From Streptomyces sp. B93 (GTDB lineage Bacteria; Actinomycetota; Actinomycetes; Streptomycetales; Streptomycetaceae): a stretch of DNA of 39,933 bases. The stretch covers positions 1 to 39,933 of the forward strand of contig NZ_JAGPXL010000056.1 of assembly GCF_018070565.1 (NCBI RefSeq). The letters run 5' to 3'. The notes beneath the pieces were generated by a model, which was not told the origin of the DNA, did no database searches, and saw nothing but the letters and a program-made list of their open reading frames with translations. A program made the translations under genes and the position numbers. Shown piece after piece: positions 7,876 through 16,653 of the stretch (its first letter is position 1; each line of letters starts with the position of its first letter).

Positions 7876-10800
7876 GCCCCCGCCGTCGCAGCGCCGCGCG
7901 CCGCCGACCGGCGCGAACCCGTCGCGGTGATCGGCCTCGCCGGGCGCTACCCGCAGGCCGCCGGCGTCGACGAGCTGTGGGAACTCCTCACCCAGGGCCG
8001 CAGCGCGGTGCGGGAGCTGTCCGCCGAGCGCTGGGAGCACAGCCGCCACCTCGCCGTGGACGGCGGCCCCGACACCACCTACTCCGCCTGGGCCGCGCTC
8101 CTCGACGACGTCGACCGGTTCGACGCGCAGTTCTTCGGCATCGCACCCCGCGAGGCCGAGACCATGGACCCGCAGCAGCGGCTCTTCCTCGAAGTCGCCC
8201 ACGAGGCCGTCGAGGACGCCGGACACACCCGCGCCAGCCTCGGCCCGCACGTCGGCGTCTACGTCGGCGTCATGGCCAACGACTACGCGGCACTGAGCCG
8301 TTCCGCGGCCGTCACCGGGCACGGCCCCTTCCCGTACGCCGAGAACTACCAGATCGCCAACCGGGTCTCGTACTTCTACGACTTCACCGGACCCAGCCTC
8401 GCCGTGGACACCGCCTGCTCCGCCTCCGCCGTCGCCGTGCACCTCGCCTGCGAGGCGATCCGCCGGGGCGAGATCACGGCGGCCGTCGCCGGAGGCGTCA
8501 ACCTCGTCCTGCACCCCGCCCGGCACATCCAGTACGCGCAGATGGGCATGTTGTCCCGGGACGGCCGGTGCCGCCCCTTCGGCGAGGGTGCCGACGGGTT
8601 CGTCATGGGCGAGGGAGTCGGCGCCGTCCTGCTCAAACCGCTGTCGAAGGCGCTCGCCGACGGCGACCACGTGCACGGCGTCATCAGGGGCAGCTGGACC
8701 AACTCCGGCGGCCGCACCAGCGGCTTCACCGTGCCCAACCCGCGGGCGCAGGCCGACCTGGTCTCCCGCGCCCTCGCCGACGCCGACGTCCCGGCGCGCA
8801 CCGTCAGCTACGTCGAGGCGCACGGCAGTGGCACCGAACTCGGCGACCCCATCGAGATCCGCGGCCTGACCACGGCCTTCGGCGGGGAGAGCGCCGACGC
8901 CTGGTGCGCCGTCGGCAGCGTCAAGTCCGCCATCGGCCACCTGGAACCGGCCGCCGGGATCGCCGGGCTCACCAAGGTGCTGCTCCAGCTGCGCCACCGC
9001 ACCCTGGCACCCACCCTGCACGCCGAGACCCTCAACCCGCGCATCGACTTCGACCGCACCCCGTTCCGGGTGCAGCGCGAACCGGCCGACTGGCGACGCC
9101 CGGTGGGCCCCGACGGCCCGCTGCCGCTGCGCGCCGGAGTCAGCTCCTTCGGGGCGGGCGGCGTCAACGCCCACCTGGTCGTCGAGGAGGCCCCCGAGGA
9201 GGCCTCCGGGTCGGCCACCCCCGAACCGGCCGGCGACGGCCCCGAGCTGATCGTGATGAGCGCCGCCGACCCCGAACGGCTGCGCGCCTACGCCCGCCGA
9301 CTCCACACCCATGTGACGTCAGGGCCCGGCCGCACCGCCCGCCTCGCGGACATCGCGCACACCCTGCGCGTCGGCCGCGAACCCCTCACCCACCGGGCCG
9401 CGTTCACGGCGTACGACCGCACCGAACTGGCCGAACGCCTCGCCGCCCTCGCCGGTCCCGACGAGGCCCCCGGCATCGCGTACGGCCGCGCCGACGGCGC
9501 CGCCTCCCTCGCCGACGTGTTCCCCGAGGGCGAGGAGACCGCCGACTTCCTGGCCCGGCTCGTCGCGGGAGGCGAACCGGGCCGCGTCGGACGGCTCTGG
9601 ACACGCGGCGCCGCCGTCGACTGGCGGACCCTGTTCGCGCACACCGAGGGGCGCCGGGTGCCGCTGCCGCCGCGGCCCTTCCGGGCCACCCGGTACTGGC
9701 TGGAGGGCACCCACCTCGGGATCACCGCGCCGACGCCCGTGCCGGAACACCGGGCCGCGCCGGAGTGGTACCTGCGCGCCGCCTGGCGCCCCGCCCCCCT
9801 GCCCGCCCCGGCGCGCCCCGACCGCTCACGCGTGCTGGCGCTCACCGGGGGCGGCTGGCGGCCCGACGACCCGGCCGTCACCGTCGCCGGGAGCGAGGAG
9901 GAGGTGCTGCGCGCCGTCGCCGAAGCCGCCCCCGGCACCCGGACGACCGTCCTGGACGGCCGCCGTCTCGACCCCGACGCGCTCGGCGACGACCCGCTGC
10001 GGCTGCCCACCGCCCTCGCCAGGGCCTGCGCCACGCACGGCGTCCCCGTCACCTACGCCGGGCTGTGCCTGCCCGCCGCCGTCGACCCCCTGGGCGCCGC
10101 CGTGCCCGGTCTGACCCGCTCCGCCGAGCAGGAGATCCCCGGCTTCCGCGGCGTACGCGTGGAGGCGGCCGACCTGCCCGGCACCGTGCGGCTGCTGGCC
10201 GCGGCCGAGGGCCCCGGCGCGGAGGTGCGGTTCGCCGACGGGCGGTACTGGACGCGCGTACTGGAGCCCGTGGCACTCCCAGCGCCCGATGCCGCGCCGT
10301 GGCGGGAGCGGGGCGTCTACCTCGTCACCGGCGGCGCCGGGGGAGTGGGCCGCATCCTGGCCGAGCGGCTCGCCCGCAGCCACCACGCCCGGCTGGTCCT
10401 CCTCGGCCGCGGCCCGGCCGGGGACGACACCGGCCGACTGGTCCGCCGTATCGAGGCAGCGGGCGGACGGGCGCTGTACGTCAGCGCCGACGTCAGCGAC
10501 CGTGCCGCCCTCGCCGCGGCCGTCGCCGCCGGGGAGGAACGCTTCGGCCCGCTCAACGGCGTCCTGCACGCCGCGGGCGTCGTCGAGGACGCCGCGCTGC
10601 GCGACAAGTCCGACGCGTCCACGGCCCGCGTCCTCGCCCCCAAGACCACCGGCACCCGACTGCTCGACGAGGTCACCGCCGACCGTGAGCTGGACTTCTT
10701 CTGTCTGATGTCGTCCGTGAGCGGCACCCTCGGCAACGCCGGGCAGAGCGACTACGCCGCCGCCAACCGGTACCTCGACGCCTTCGCGCTGTGGCGCGCC

Positions 10801-13800
10801 GCCCGGGTCACCGCGGGCGAACGCCACGGCCGTACCGTCTCGGTGGCCTGGCCGCACTGGCGCGACGGCGGCATGCGGGCACCGGCCGCCGCCCTCGCCC
10901 TCGCCGAGACCACCACCGGGCTGCGGCCCATGGACACCGGGGCCGGCCTGCGCGCCCTGGACACGGTCCTCACGGGCGAACCCGGGTGCACGGTCGTCGG
11001 GGTCGGCGACCGGGACCGCTTCATCGCCGCGTTCGCCGGTACGCCCCCCACGCCCCCGACGGCACCTCCCCCCGCCCCGGCGGCGGCACGGCCCCTGCAC
11101 GACACCCTCCTCGACCTCGCCGCCGACCTGCTGAAGGCGCCCCGCGACGAGATCGACGCCGACACCGAGTGGGGGGCGTTCGGCTTCAACTCCGTGCTGT
11201 TCACCCAGTTCTGCCAGCGCATCAACACCACCTTCGGCACCGCCCTCACCCCCGTCGTCTTCTACGAGCACCCCACCCTCGCCCGGCTGACGGCCGCGCT
11301 CGCCGCGCACGAGGCGGTGCGACCGGCCCCGATGGAACCGCCCACCGCCGAGGAACCGGCACCCGCACCGGCCGGACCCGAACCCGTCGCCGTCGTCGGC
11401 ATGGCCGGACGCTTCCCCGGCGCCCCCGACCTGGAGACCTACTTCGAGCGGCTGCTCGCGGGCCACGACGCCGTCACCGAGGTCGACCCCGCCCGCTGGG
11501 ACTGGCGGGCCTCGGCCGCGGGGGAGCACTGCCGCTACGGCGGCTTCCTCGACGACATCGACGCCTTCGACGCCGAGTTCTTCGGGATCTCACCGCGCGA
11601 GGCCCGCACCATGGACCCGCAGCAGCGGCTCTTCCTGGAGACCGCCTGGTCCGCCCTGGAACACGCCGGACACGACCCGCGCTCCCTGTCCGGCACCCGC
11701 ACCGGCGTCTTCGCCGGGGTGACCCTGCACGACTGGCTCGACGTGCTCCGCGACAGCGACGAACCCCCCGCGGCGCACACCGTCACCGGCAATGTGCACA
11801 GCATCGTCCCCAACCGGGTCTCCCACCTGCTCGACCTGCGTGGCCCCAGCGAGGCCATCGACACCGCCTGCTCCAGCTCGCTGGCCGCCGTGCACCGGGC
11901 GGTGCTCGCGCTGCGGTCCGGCGAATGCGACCTCGCCCTCGCCGGAGGCGTCAACGCGCTCCTCTCCGTGGAGGTGTACGAGTCCCTCGCCAAGGCCGGG
12001 ATGCTGTCGCCCACCGGCCACTGCCACACCTTCGGTGACGCCGCCGACGGCTATGTGCGCGGCGAGGGCGTCGGCGCCGTCGTCCTCAAACGCCTGTCCG
12101 CCGCCCTCGCCGACGGCGACACCGTGCACGGGGTGATCCTCGGCACCGCCGTCAACCACGGCGGGCGGGGCCACTCGCTGACCGCGCCGCAGCCCTCCGC
12201 CCAGGCCGACGTGGTCGTCGAGGCGGTCACCGCGGCGGGCGTACCGGCGGACACCATCACCTTCGTCGAGACCCACGGCACCGGCACCGAACTGGGCGAC
12301 CCCATCGAGGTGAGCGGCCTCAAGGAGGCCTTCGACCGGCTCGGCGCCGCCGACGGCCCCACCGGCGGCTGCGCCCTCGGCGCGGTCAAGGCCAACATCG
12401 GCCACCTGGAGTCGGCCGCCGGCATCGCCTCCCTGCTGAAGGTGCTGCTCGCCATGCGCTACCGCACCCTGCCGCCCAACCTGCACGGCGACCCCCCGAA
12501 CCGCCATCTCGACCTCACCGACGGCCCCTTCCGGCTGCTCGACACGGCCGAGCCCTGGAAGCCCCCGGCCGGTGCCGACGGCACCGCGCCGCCGCTGCGG
12601 GCGGGCGTCAGCTCCTTCGGGTTCGGCGGCTCCAACGCCCATGTGGTCCTGGAGGAACCGCCGTTGACACCGGACCCCGCCATCGAGGAGCCCACCCGGC
12701 AGGCCGTCACCCTGTCCGCCCGCGACCCGGAACGCCTGCGCGCCTACGCCCGGCGGCTGCGGGACACCCTCGCCGCCCCCGACGGCGCCGACCTGCCCGC
12801 CCTCGCCGACCTGGCGTACACCACCCAGACCGGCCGCCCGCACCTGGCCAGCCGGGTGGCGCTGGTCGCCGAGTCCGTCGACGGACTCCGCGACGGTCTC
12901 GACCGGTTCCTGGAGGCGGGTAACGGGCCGGGCGTGCACACGGGAAGCGGCCGCTCCGCGCGCCGGTCCGCCAGCACGGACACGGACACGGACACGGACG
13001 CGCTGGCCGCCGCCTGGGCCGCCGGGGACACCGTCGACTGGGCCGGGGCGCACACCGGCCGCCCCCGGCGCCGGGTGCCCCTGCCCACCTACCCGTTCGA
13101 CCACACCCGCCGCCACGGCCCCGACCGGCCCACCGCGCCCGCCAGGACCGAGGGCGGCCACCATCATCCGGTCCTCGTCGAACGCCGGTGGGTCCCGCTG
13201 CCCACCACACCCCGCGCCCCGCAGCGCCGCCTCACCTGCCTGCTGGTCCTGCGCGGCCCCGAGGGCCTCGGCCTGATCGGCGCCCTGCCCGACGGCGTCG
13301 ACTGGATCGTGCTGCGGGAACGCGACGGCCTGCCCCGGCTGCTGCCGCCCGGGGACGAGTACGAGATCGACCACGACGACCACGCCGACGGCGAGCGGGT
13401 CGCCGCCGCGCTGCTGGCCCGGCACCCCCAGGTGGACGCCGTACTCGACCTCGTCGACCTCGCGGGCCCGGACGAGCCCGGCAGCGAGGACACCGGCCTC
13501 GGACACGAGGCGGGCCGGGTCGCCCTGTTGCAGGCCCTGGTGCGGCACACCACCGGCGCCCCGGGCACCAGAGGCGCGGACCTGGCCGTCGTACACGTCA
13601 CCCGCTGCCTGGCCGACCACCACAACCCACGGCCCGGGACCAGGGGCGCCCGGATCGCGGCGCTCGTCCGCGCCGTCGGCGGCGAGTACACGGCCGTCCG
13701 CGCCACCACCCTCGACCTCGACGACGGCACCGGACCCGCCGACGCCCTGCCGCTGGCCCTGCGGGAGATCGACACCGCGGGCGAGGAACCCGAGGTGTGC

Positions 13801-16653
13801 GTGCGCGGCCAGATCCGGCACGCGCCCCGGCTCACCGACCTGCCCGGCGCACCCGAACAGCCCCCTGCACTGGGCACGTTCGGCGGCTTCACCGTGCACC
13901 CCGACCGCGTCTACGTCATCACCGGCGGCACCGGCGGCCTGGGCGCAGCCCTCGCCCGGGAACTGTTCGCACGCGGCGCCCGCCGGTTCGCCGTGACCGG
14001 CCGCCGCCCCCTGCCCCCGGTCGAGGAGTGGACGGCGGACCGTGCCGCCCGCGACCTCCCCAACGGCATCGCCGACCTGGTCGAGCTGCGGGACCAGGGC
14101 GCCCGGATCGCCGCGTACGGCGGACCCCTCACCGACCGGGCGGCCCTCAAGGCGTTCCTCGACGGCGTGCGCGCCGCACTCGGCCCGATCGCGGCCGTCG
14201 TGCACTGCGCGGGCTCCGTCGACCAGCGCAACCCCGTCTTCCTCCGCAAGACCTGGCCGGACATCGCCCGGACCTGGGAACCCAAGGGCGAGGGACTCGT
14301 CGTGCTCGACGCCCTCCTCGCCGCCGACGAACCCGACTTCGTGGTCCTGTACTCCTCCCTCTCCGCCGCCCTGCCCTCCCTCTCCACCGGCCTGTCCGAC
14401 TACGGCAGCGCCAACGCCTACCTCGACGCCTTCGCCGCCCGCGCCGCACGCCGCGGCTCCCGCACCCGCCACCTCTCCGTCGCCTGGGGCGGCTGGTCCG
14501 GCATCGGCATGGGCGAGGTCCGCAGCCCCCGCTACACCGAACAGGGCTTCGCCTCGCTCACCCCGGCCGAGGGCATCGGCCTGCTCGAACAGGCGCTGCG
14601 CCGCGACCTCGGGCCGACGGTCGTCGCCGTGGCCCGCGACACGGCCCCCGCCACCGCTGCCGCTGCCGCCGAACCGGAGCCGGCCGTGACCGTGGCGGAG
14701 CCCCGCGGCGAACTGCTGCCGCTGGTCGTCGACGCCGTACGCGACCTCATCGCCGACGAGGTGCTGCTGCCCCGCGAACGCGTCACCCCCGACATCCACT
14801 TCAGCGACCTCGGCGTCGACTCCATCCTGCTCGCCGGGGTCGTCACCAAGCTGGAGGCCCTCACCGGCGAGCCCGTGACCCCGTCCGCCGTCCTGGAGTA
14901 CCCCACGGCCGCCGCACTCGGCGCCCATCTGCTCCAGGAGCACCCGCGTGGTGTCGCCGCGTGGGCGGCCGACCGGCCGCCGACCACGACGGCGCGGGGC
15001 GGCGGCGAGACCCGGACCCTGGCGGCACCGGGCCACAGCGAACCCGCCCCCCGGCCGCGCCACGAGGCCCCGGGCCGGGAACCCACCGGCTCCACCGCCC
15101 TCGCCGTCATCGGCATGGCCAGCCGCTTCCCCGGCGCCCCCACCACCGACGCCTTCTGGGAACTGCTGCGCACCGGCCGGGACGCCGTACGGGAGATCCC
15201 CGCCAGCCGCTGGGACAAGACCCGCCTCTACGCGCCGACCACCGCCCCCGGCCGCTCGACCAGCAAGTGGGGCGGCTTCATCGACGGCATCGAGGAGTAC
15301 GACCCCGCGTACTTCGGCATCCCCGAGGCCGACGCCGCCCATGTCGACCCCGTGATCCGGCTCGTCCTGGAGTGCGCGGAACAGACCTTCAGGGACGCCG
15401 GGTACGAGCGCCACGAGCTGGCCGGACGCCGCGTCGGGGTCTTCGCGGGCGCGGGCACCACCGACTACGGCCTGCGCGTCCCCGAGCCCCGCCGCGCCAC
15501 CGTCACCGGCCTCAACCCCAACTTCATCGGCGCCCGCATCGCCCACGTCTACGACTTCAGCGGACCCAACATGGTCGTCGACACCGCCTGCTCGTCCTCC
15601 CTGACCGCCCTCTACCTGGCCCGGCAGGCGCTGCTGACCGGCGAGTGCGAACTCGCCCTGGTCGCCGGGGCGGACCTGCTGCTCGACCAGACGCCCTACC
15701 TCAAGCTCAGCGCCGCCGAGGCACTCTCACCCACCGGACGCTGCCGGGTCTTCGACAAGCACGCCGACGGGTTCGTGCCCGGGGAGGGCGCCGGGGCGGT
15801 GCTGCTCAAACCGCTCGCCGCCGCACTCGCCGACGGCGACCGCGTGCACGCCGTCCTGGAGAGCGTGGCCATGAACAACGACGGCCGCACCATGGGCCTG
15901 ACCACCCCCAACCCGGACGCCCAGGAACGGGTCGTCCGCGACGCGCTGCGGCTGGCCGACGCCGACCCCGGGACCGTGTCCTACGTCGAGGCGCACGGCA
16001 CCGGCACGATGATCGGTGACCCGATGGAACTCCGCGCCCTCACCCGGGCGTTCGGCGGCGACACCGACAGCCCCGGCTTCTGCGCGATCGGCAGCGTGAA
16101 GTCCAACATCGGCCATCTGCTGATGGCGTCCGGCATGGCGGGCCTGCACAAGGTCGTCCTCGCCCTGCGCCACCGCCGGCTGCCGCCGACCCTGCACTGC
16201 GACACCCCCAACCCCCGCTTCGCCTTCGGCACCTCGCCCTTCCGCCCGAACACCGAACTGCGCGACTGGATCCCCCGGGGCGGCGGCACCCGCCGCGCGG
16301 GCCTCAGCTCCTTCGGGTTCGGCGGCACCAACTGCCACGCGATCCTGCGCGAGCCGTACGCCGACGAGCGCGGCGCCACGGTCCGTACGGCGCTGCCGCC
16401 CGCCGACTTCCAGCGGGCCCGGCACTGGATCGACGCGGCGCCCGTGACGTCCGCGGCCCCCGCCGGTCCGACCGGACCGTCCGCCGGTGCGGCCACCGCG
16501 TCCGCCGGTCCGAGCACCACGCCCGCCGCCATCGACCCCACCGTGAACGGCCGCCGCTACCTGGAGCTGGCCGAGGACGACGAGCCCGCCCCCACCGCAC
16601 CGCACCGCGTCCCCGCACACCGGCCCTTACTCCCGCTGGAGGAGCTGTCATGA
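4297..16653 (+). CDS. Trans-AT polyketide synthase 1: loading module, two modules and a terminal KS
   Basis: A 4118-residue multidomain synthase without AT domains. Order with approximate residues: MaoC-like hot-dog hydratase (5-255), FabG-like SDR (275-470), FkbH-type HAD domain with its N-terminal part (509-1020), ACP1 (Ser1147), KS1 (1206-1632, Cys1374), KR (1830-2250, Tyr2153), ACP2 (Ser2299), KS2 (2362-2788, Cys2525), KR (2955-3450, Tyr3369), ACP3 (Ser3509), KS3 (3600-4020, Cys3765), then an Ala/Pro/Thr-rich tail. KS1-KS3 keep the Cys-His-His triad. It starts the chain, adds two ketide units with ketoreduction, then hands over inside a module: KS3 is the last domain and the next protein starts with a DH. 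The start codon follows GGAAGGA by 9 bases. The stop overlaps the next start (ATGA), implying coupled translation. The product is not recognised. Confidence 0.95.
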   Translation: MPSTSASRFRVTDADVEAFGRASGDHSPLHMDDAYARRTSFGQRVVHGALGVLHALAALPAPSDGRVPVALRARFHAPLFTGQDYTATVEPDAPRTTVRVLDGTRPLLDLDLDLGTRPPGTLPGTVAHRRTEAADRPLRALTEGGLDAAYDPDEAVYARLLDSTGAATAGVTVELAALLGWASYLVGMEAPGRSALAAGYTVRLDTDDTSDTPGAEARITAVDHRFGRVELTGRVTGTGLTGTVEAEALVREEVPAPEPHRVRRLLGGTGTALTGQVALVVGASRGLGAALAQALVLQGATVYGGFHRSRAEAEAVRQGLGAAADRLHLVQGDWSDPRWCAEARERLLREQGRLDVLVLTACPPVTALGLDPAAADRVDAYVLDSLALVRGPLSCFAEDLSGTGGRVLALSSQWVTEPPAGRAHYVAAKSAVEGLVRGAAVEYPSVRFLLARPPRLATSLSGGIAGQDAGAPVEPVAAALVRRIGDPDLEPGRAHIVDTFDHDEPPERADGPALVVAATFTTDPLLPALTHWNERLGLGLRLELAPYGQVFQELLDPASAFHRNTGGCNAVLLRLEDWLAGDSGPAATAADFVAAVETYVRQGGAQLIVHLCPPAPGADAERRRVLDEATDVVTRGLAGLRGVHLGGGERWGGGFETDDHHDRARLTHAHIPYTDPAFTAVGTALARAAHSLLAPPFKVLVLDCDNTLWRGVVGEDGPDGIALDAAHLALQEWALSLRERGILLCLASKNDEDTVLEAFRRRTEMPLRQEHLAAWRIGWDPKPDSLVALARELGLGLDSFVFLDDNPVEIAAVRAACPQVLALTFPADGPERLPGMLERIWAFDRPEVTAEDRGRAADYTARRHRDRLRETALTFADFIAGLGLVVDVRPADGADLPRVSQLTQRTNQFNTTTVRRTEAELRALLAAEDEDVRCWVAEVRDRFGDYGIVAAALTRRGHGADTVVVDTFLMSCRVLGRGAEHALLSHLGKAARDDGAAYLEAVWLPTPRNEPARLFLESVAAAPGTPRDDGGVVHRMPVAHAAAVAFRPEEHQAPDTRAERNDPRTAPADPARLAALTELAEEIHDLTALHARVRREPKPTAGAPAPARGNHLDAVRALVRETFTSTLARPQVPVTPETSFEALRLTSLDIVNLTVALEKRLGRELPTTLLFEHRTIDGLARTLADAPEEAAAPAPAVAAPRAADRREPVAVIGLAGRYPQAAGVDELWELLTQGRSAVRELSAERWEHSRHLAVDGGPDTTYSAWAALLDDVDRFDAQFFGIAPREAETMDPQQRLFLEVAHEAVEDAGHTRASLGPHVGVYVGVMANDYAALSRSAAVTGHGPFPYAENYQIANRVSYFYDFTGPSLAVDTACSASAVAVHLACEAIRRGEITAAVAGGVNLVLHPARHIQYAQMGMLSRDGRCRPFGEGADGFVMGEGVGAVLLKPLSKALADGDHVHGVIRGSWTNSGGRTSGFTVPNPRAQADLVSRALADADVPARTVSYVEAHGSGTELGDPIEIRGLTTAFGGESADAWCAVGSVKSAIGHLEPAAGIAGLTKVLLQLRHRTLAPTLHAETLNPRIDFDRTPFRVQREPADWRRPVGPDGPLPLRAGVSSFGAGGVNAHLVVEEAPEEASGSATPEPAGDGPELIVMSAADPERLRAYARRLHTHVTSGPGRTARLADIAHTLRVGREPLTHRAAFTAYDRTELAERLAALAGPDEAPGIAYGRADGAASLADVFPEGEETADFLARLVAGGEPGRVGRLWTRGAAVDWRTLFAHTEGRRVPLPPRPFRATRYWLEGTHLGITAPTPVPEHRAAPEWYLRAAWRPAPLPAPARPDRSRVLALTGGGWRPDDPAVTVAGSEEEVLRAVAEAAPGTRTTVLDGRRLDPDALGDDPLRLPTALARACATHGVPVTYAGLCLPAAVDPLGAAVPGLTRSAEQEIPGFRGVRVEAADLPGTVRLLAAAEGPGAEVRFADGRYWTRVLEPVALPAPDAAPWRERGVYLVTGGAGGVGRILAERLARSHHARLVLLGRGPAGDDTGRLVRRIEAAGGRALYVSADVSDRAALAAAVAAGEERFGPLNGVLHAAGVVEDAALRDKSDASTARVLAPKTTGTRLLDEVTADRELDFFCLMSSVSGTLGNAGQSDYAAANRYLDAFALWRAARVTAGERHGRTVSVAWPHWRDGGMRAPAAALALAETTTGLRPMDTGAGLRALDTVLTGEPGCTVVGVGDRDRFIAAFAGTPPTPPTAPPPAPAAARPLHDTLLDLAADLLKAPRDEIDADTEWGAFGFNSVLFTQFCQRINTTFGTALTPVVFYEHPTLARLTAALAAHEAVRPAPMEPPTAEEPAPAPAGPEPVAVVGMAGRFPGAPDLETYFERLLAGHDAVTEVDPARWDWRASAAGEHCRYGGFLDDIDAFDAEFFGISPREARTMDPQQRLFLETAWSALEHAGHDPRSLSGTRTGVFAGVTLHDWLDVLRDSDEPPAAHTVTGNVHSIVPNRVSHLLDLRGPSEAIDTACSSSLAAVHRAVLALRSGECDLALAGGVNALLSVEVYESLAKAGMLSPTGHCHTFGDAADGYVRGEGVGAVVLKRLSAALADGDTVHGVILGTAVNHGGRGHSLTAPQPSAQADVVVEAVTAAGVPADTITFVETHGTGTELGDPIEVSGLKEAFDRLGAADGPTGGCALGAVKANIGHLESAAGIASLLKVLLAMRYRTLPPNLHGDPPNRHLDLTDGPFRLLDTAEPWKPPAGADGTAPPLRAGVSSFGFGGSNAHVVLEEPPLTPDPAIEEPTRQAVTLSARDPERLRAYARRLRDTLAAPDGADLPALADLAYTTQTGRPHLASRVALVAESVDGLRDGLDRFLEAGNGPGVHTGSGRSARRSASTDTDTDTDALAAAWAAGDTVDWAGAHTGRPRRRVPLPTYPFDHTRRHGPDRPTAPARTEGGHHHPVLVERRWVPLPTTPRAPQRRLTCLLVLRGPEGLGLIGALPDGVDWIVLRERDGLPRLLPPGDEYEIDHDDHADGERVAAALLARHPQVDAVLDLVDLAGPDEPGSEDTGLGHEAGRVALLQALVRHTTGAPGTRGADLAVVHVTRCLADHHNPRPGTRGARIAALVRAVGGEYTAVRATTLDLDDGTGPADALPLALREIDTAGEEPEVCVRGQIRHAPRLTDLPGAPEQPPALGTFGGFTVHPDRVYVITGGTGGLGAALARELFARGARRFAVTGRRPLPPVEEWTADRAARDLPNGIADLVELRDQGARIAAYGGPLTDRAALKAFLDGVRAALGPIAAVVHCAGSVDQRNPVFLRKTWPDIARTWEPKGEGLVVLDALLAADEPDFVVLYSSLSAALPSLSTGLSDYGSANAYLDAFAARAARRGSRTRHLSVAWGGWSGIGMGEVRSPRYTEQGFASLTPAEGIGLLEQALRRDLGPTVVAVARDTAPATAAAAAEPEPAVTVAEPRGELLPLVVDAVRDLIADEVLLPRERVTPDIHFSDLGVDSILLAGVVTKLEALTGEPVTPSAVLEYPTAAALGAHLLQEHPRGVAAWAADRPPTTTARGGGETRTLAAPGHSEPAPRPRHEAPGREPTGSTALAVIGMASRFPGAPTTDAFWELLRTGRDAVREIPASRWDKTRLYAPTTAPGRSTSKWGGFIDGIEEYDPAYFGIPEADAAHVDPVIRLVLECAEQTFRDAGYERHELAGRRVGVFAGAGTTDYGLRVPEPRRATVTGLNPNFIGARIAHVYDFSGPNMVVDTACSSSLTALYLARQALLTGECELALVAGADLLLDQTPYLKLSAAEALSPTGRCRVFDKHADGFVPGEGAGAVLLKPLAAALADGDRVHAVLESVAMNNDGRTMGLTTPNPDAQERVVRDALRLADADPGTVSYVEAHGTGTMIGDPMELRALTRAFGGDTDSPGFCAIGSVKSNIGHLLMASGMAGLHKVVLALRHRRLPPTLHCDTPNPRFAFGTSPFRPNTELRDWIPRGGGTRRAGLSSFGFGGTNCHAILREPYADERGATVRTALPPADFQRARHWIDAAPVTSAAPAGPTGPSAGAATASAGPSTTPAAIDPTVNGRRYLELAEDDEPAPTAPHRVPAHRPLLPLEELS
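7914..11310 (+). other. Module 1: KS1 - KR - ACP2
   Basis: KS1 keeps Cys1374 (in DTACSAS, where DTACSSS is usual), EAHGSGT and AIGHLE, so it should elongate. The KR has TGGAGGVG (from 2011), SSVSG and Y2153-x3-N2157. An Asp is kept in the VED position that corresponds to the LDD motif of B-type KRs, suggesting a D-configured beta-hydroxyl. ACP2 has GFNS with Ser2299. No DH is present. Confidence 0.85.
11380..14940 (+). other. Module 2: KS2 - KR - ACP3
   Basis: KS2 has DTACSSS (Cys2525), ETHGTGT and NIGHLE. The KR has ITGGTGGLG (near 3208), a Ser-rich YSSLSAALPS strand and Tyr3369 in SDYGSANAY. Its motif after HCAG is SVDQ, less B-type-like than the other KRs here, so I leave stereochemistry open. 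ACP3 has LGVDS with Ser3509. Output is a beta-hydroxy thioester, passed to KS3. Confidence 0.85.
12976..12999 (+). repeat. Hexanucleotide repeat, four copies of ACGGAC
   Basis: Four perfect in-frame copies encode Thr-Asp repeated four times in the linker after KS2. It lies between structured domains and so should be tolerated. Confidence 0.8.

Noticed and set aside
4309..9312. Very long minus-strand open frame (1667 codons) opposite PKS-1, with similar long frames opposite PKS-2 and PKS-3
   Set aside because: These are codon-bias shadows of high-GC genes: low-complexity Gly/Ala/Val/Arg translations with no domain motif, while the + strand frame is rich in recognisable PKS motifs.
13188..16019. 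Long alternate-frame + strand open frame inside PKS-1
   Set aside because: The translation is Arg/Pro-rich with no family signature and lies entirely within the KR-ACP-KS coding sequence.
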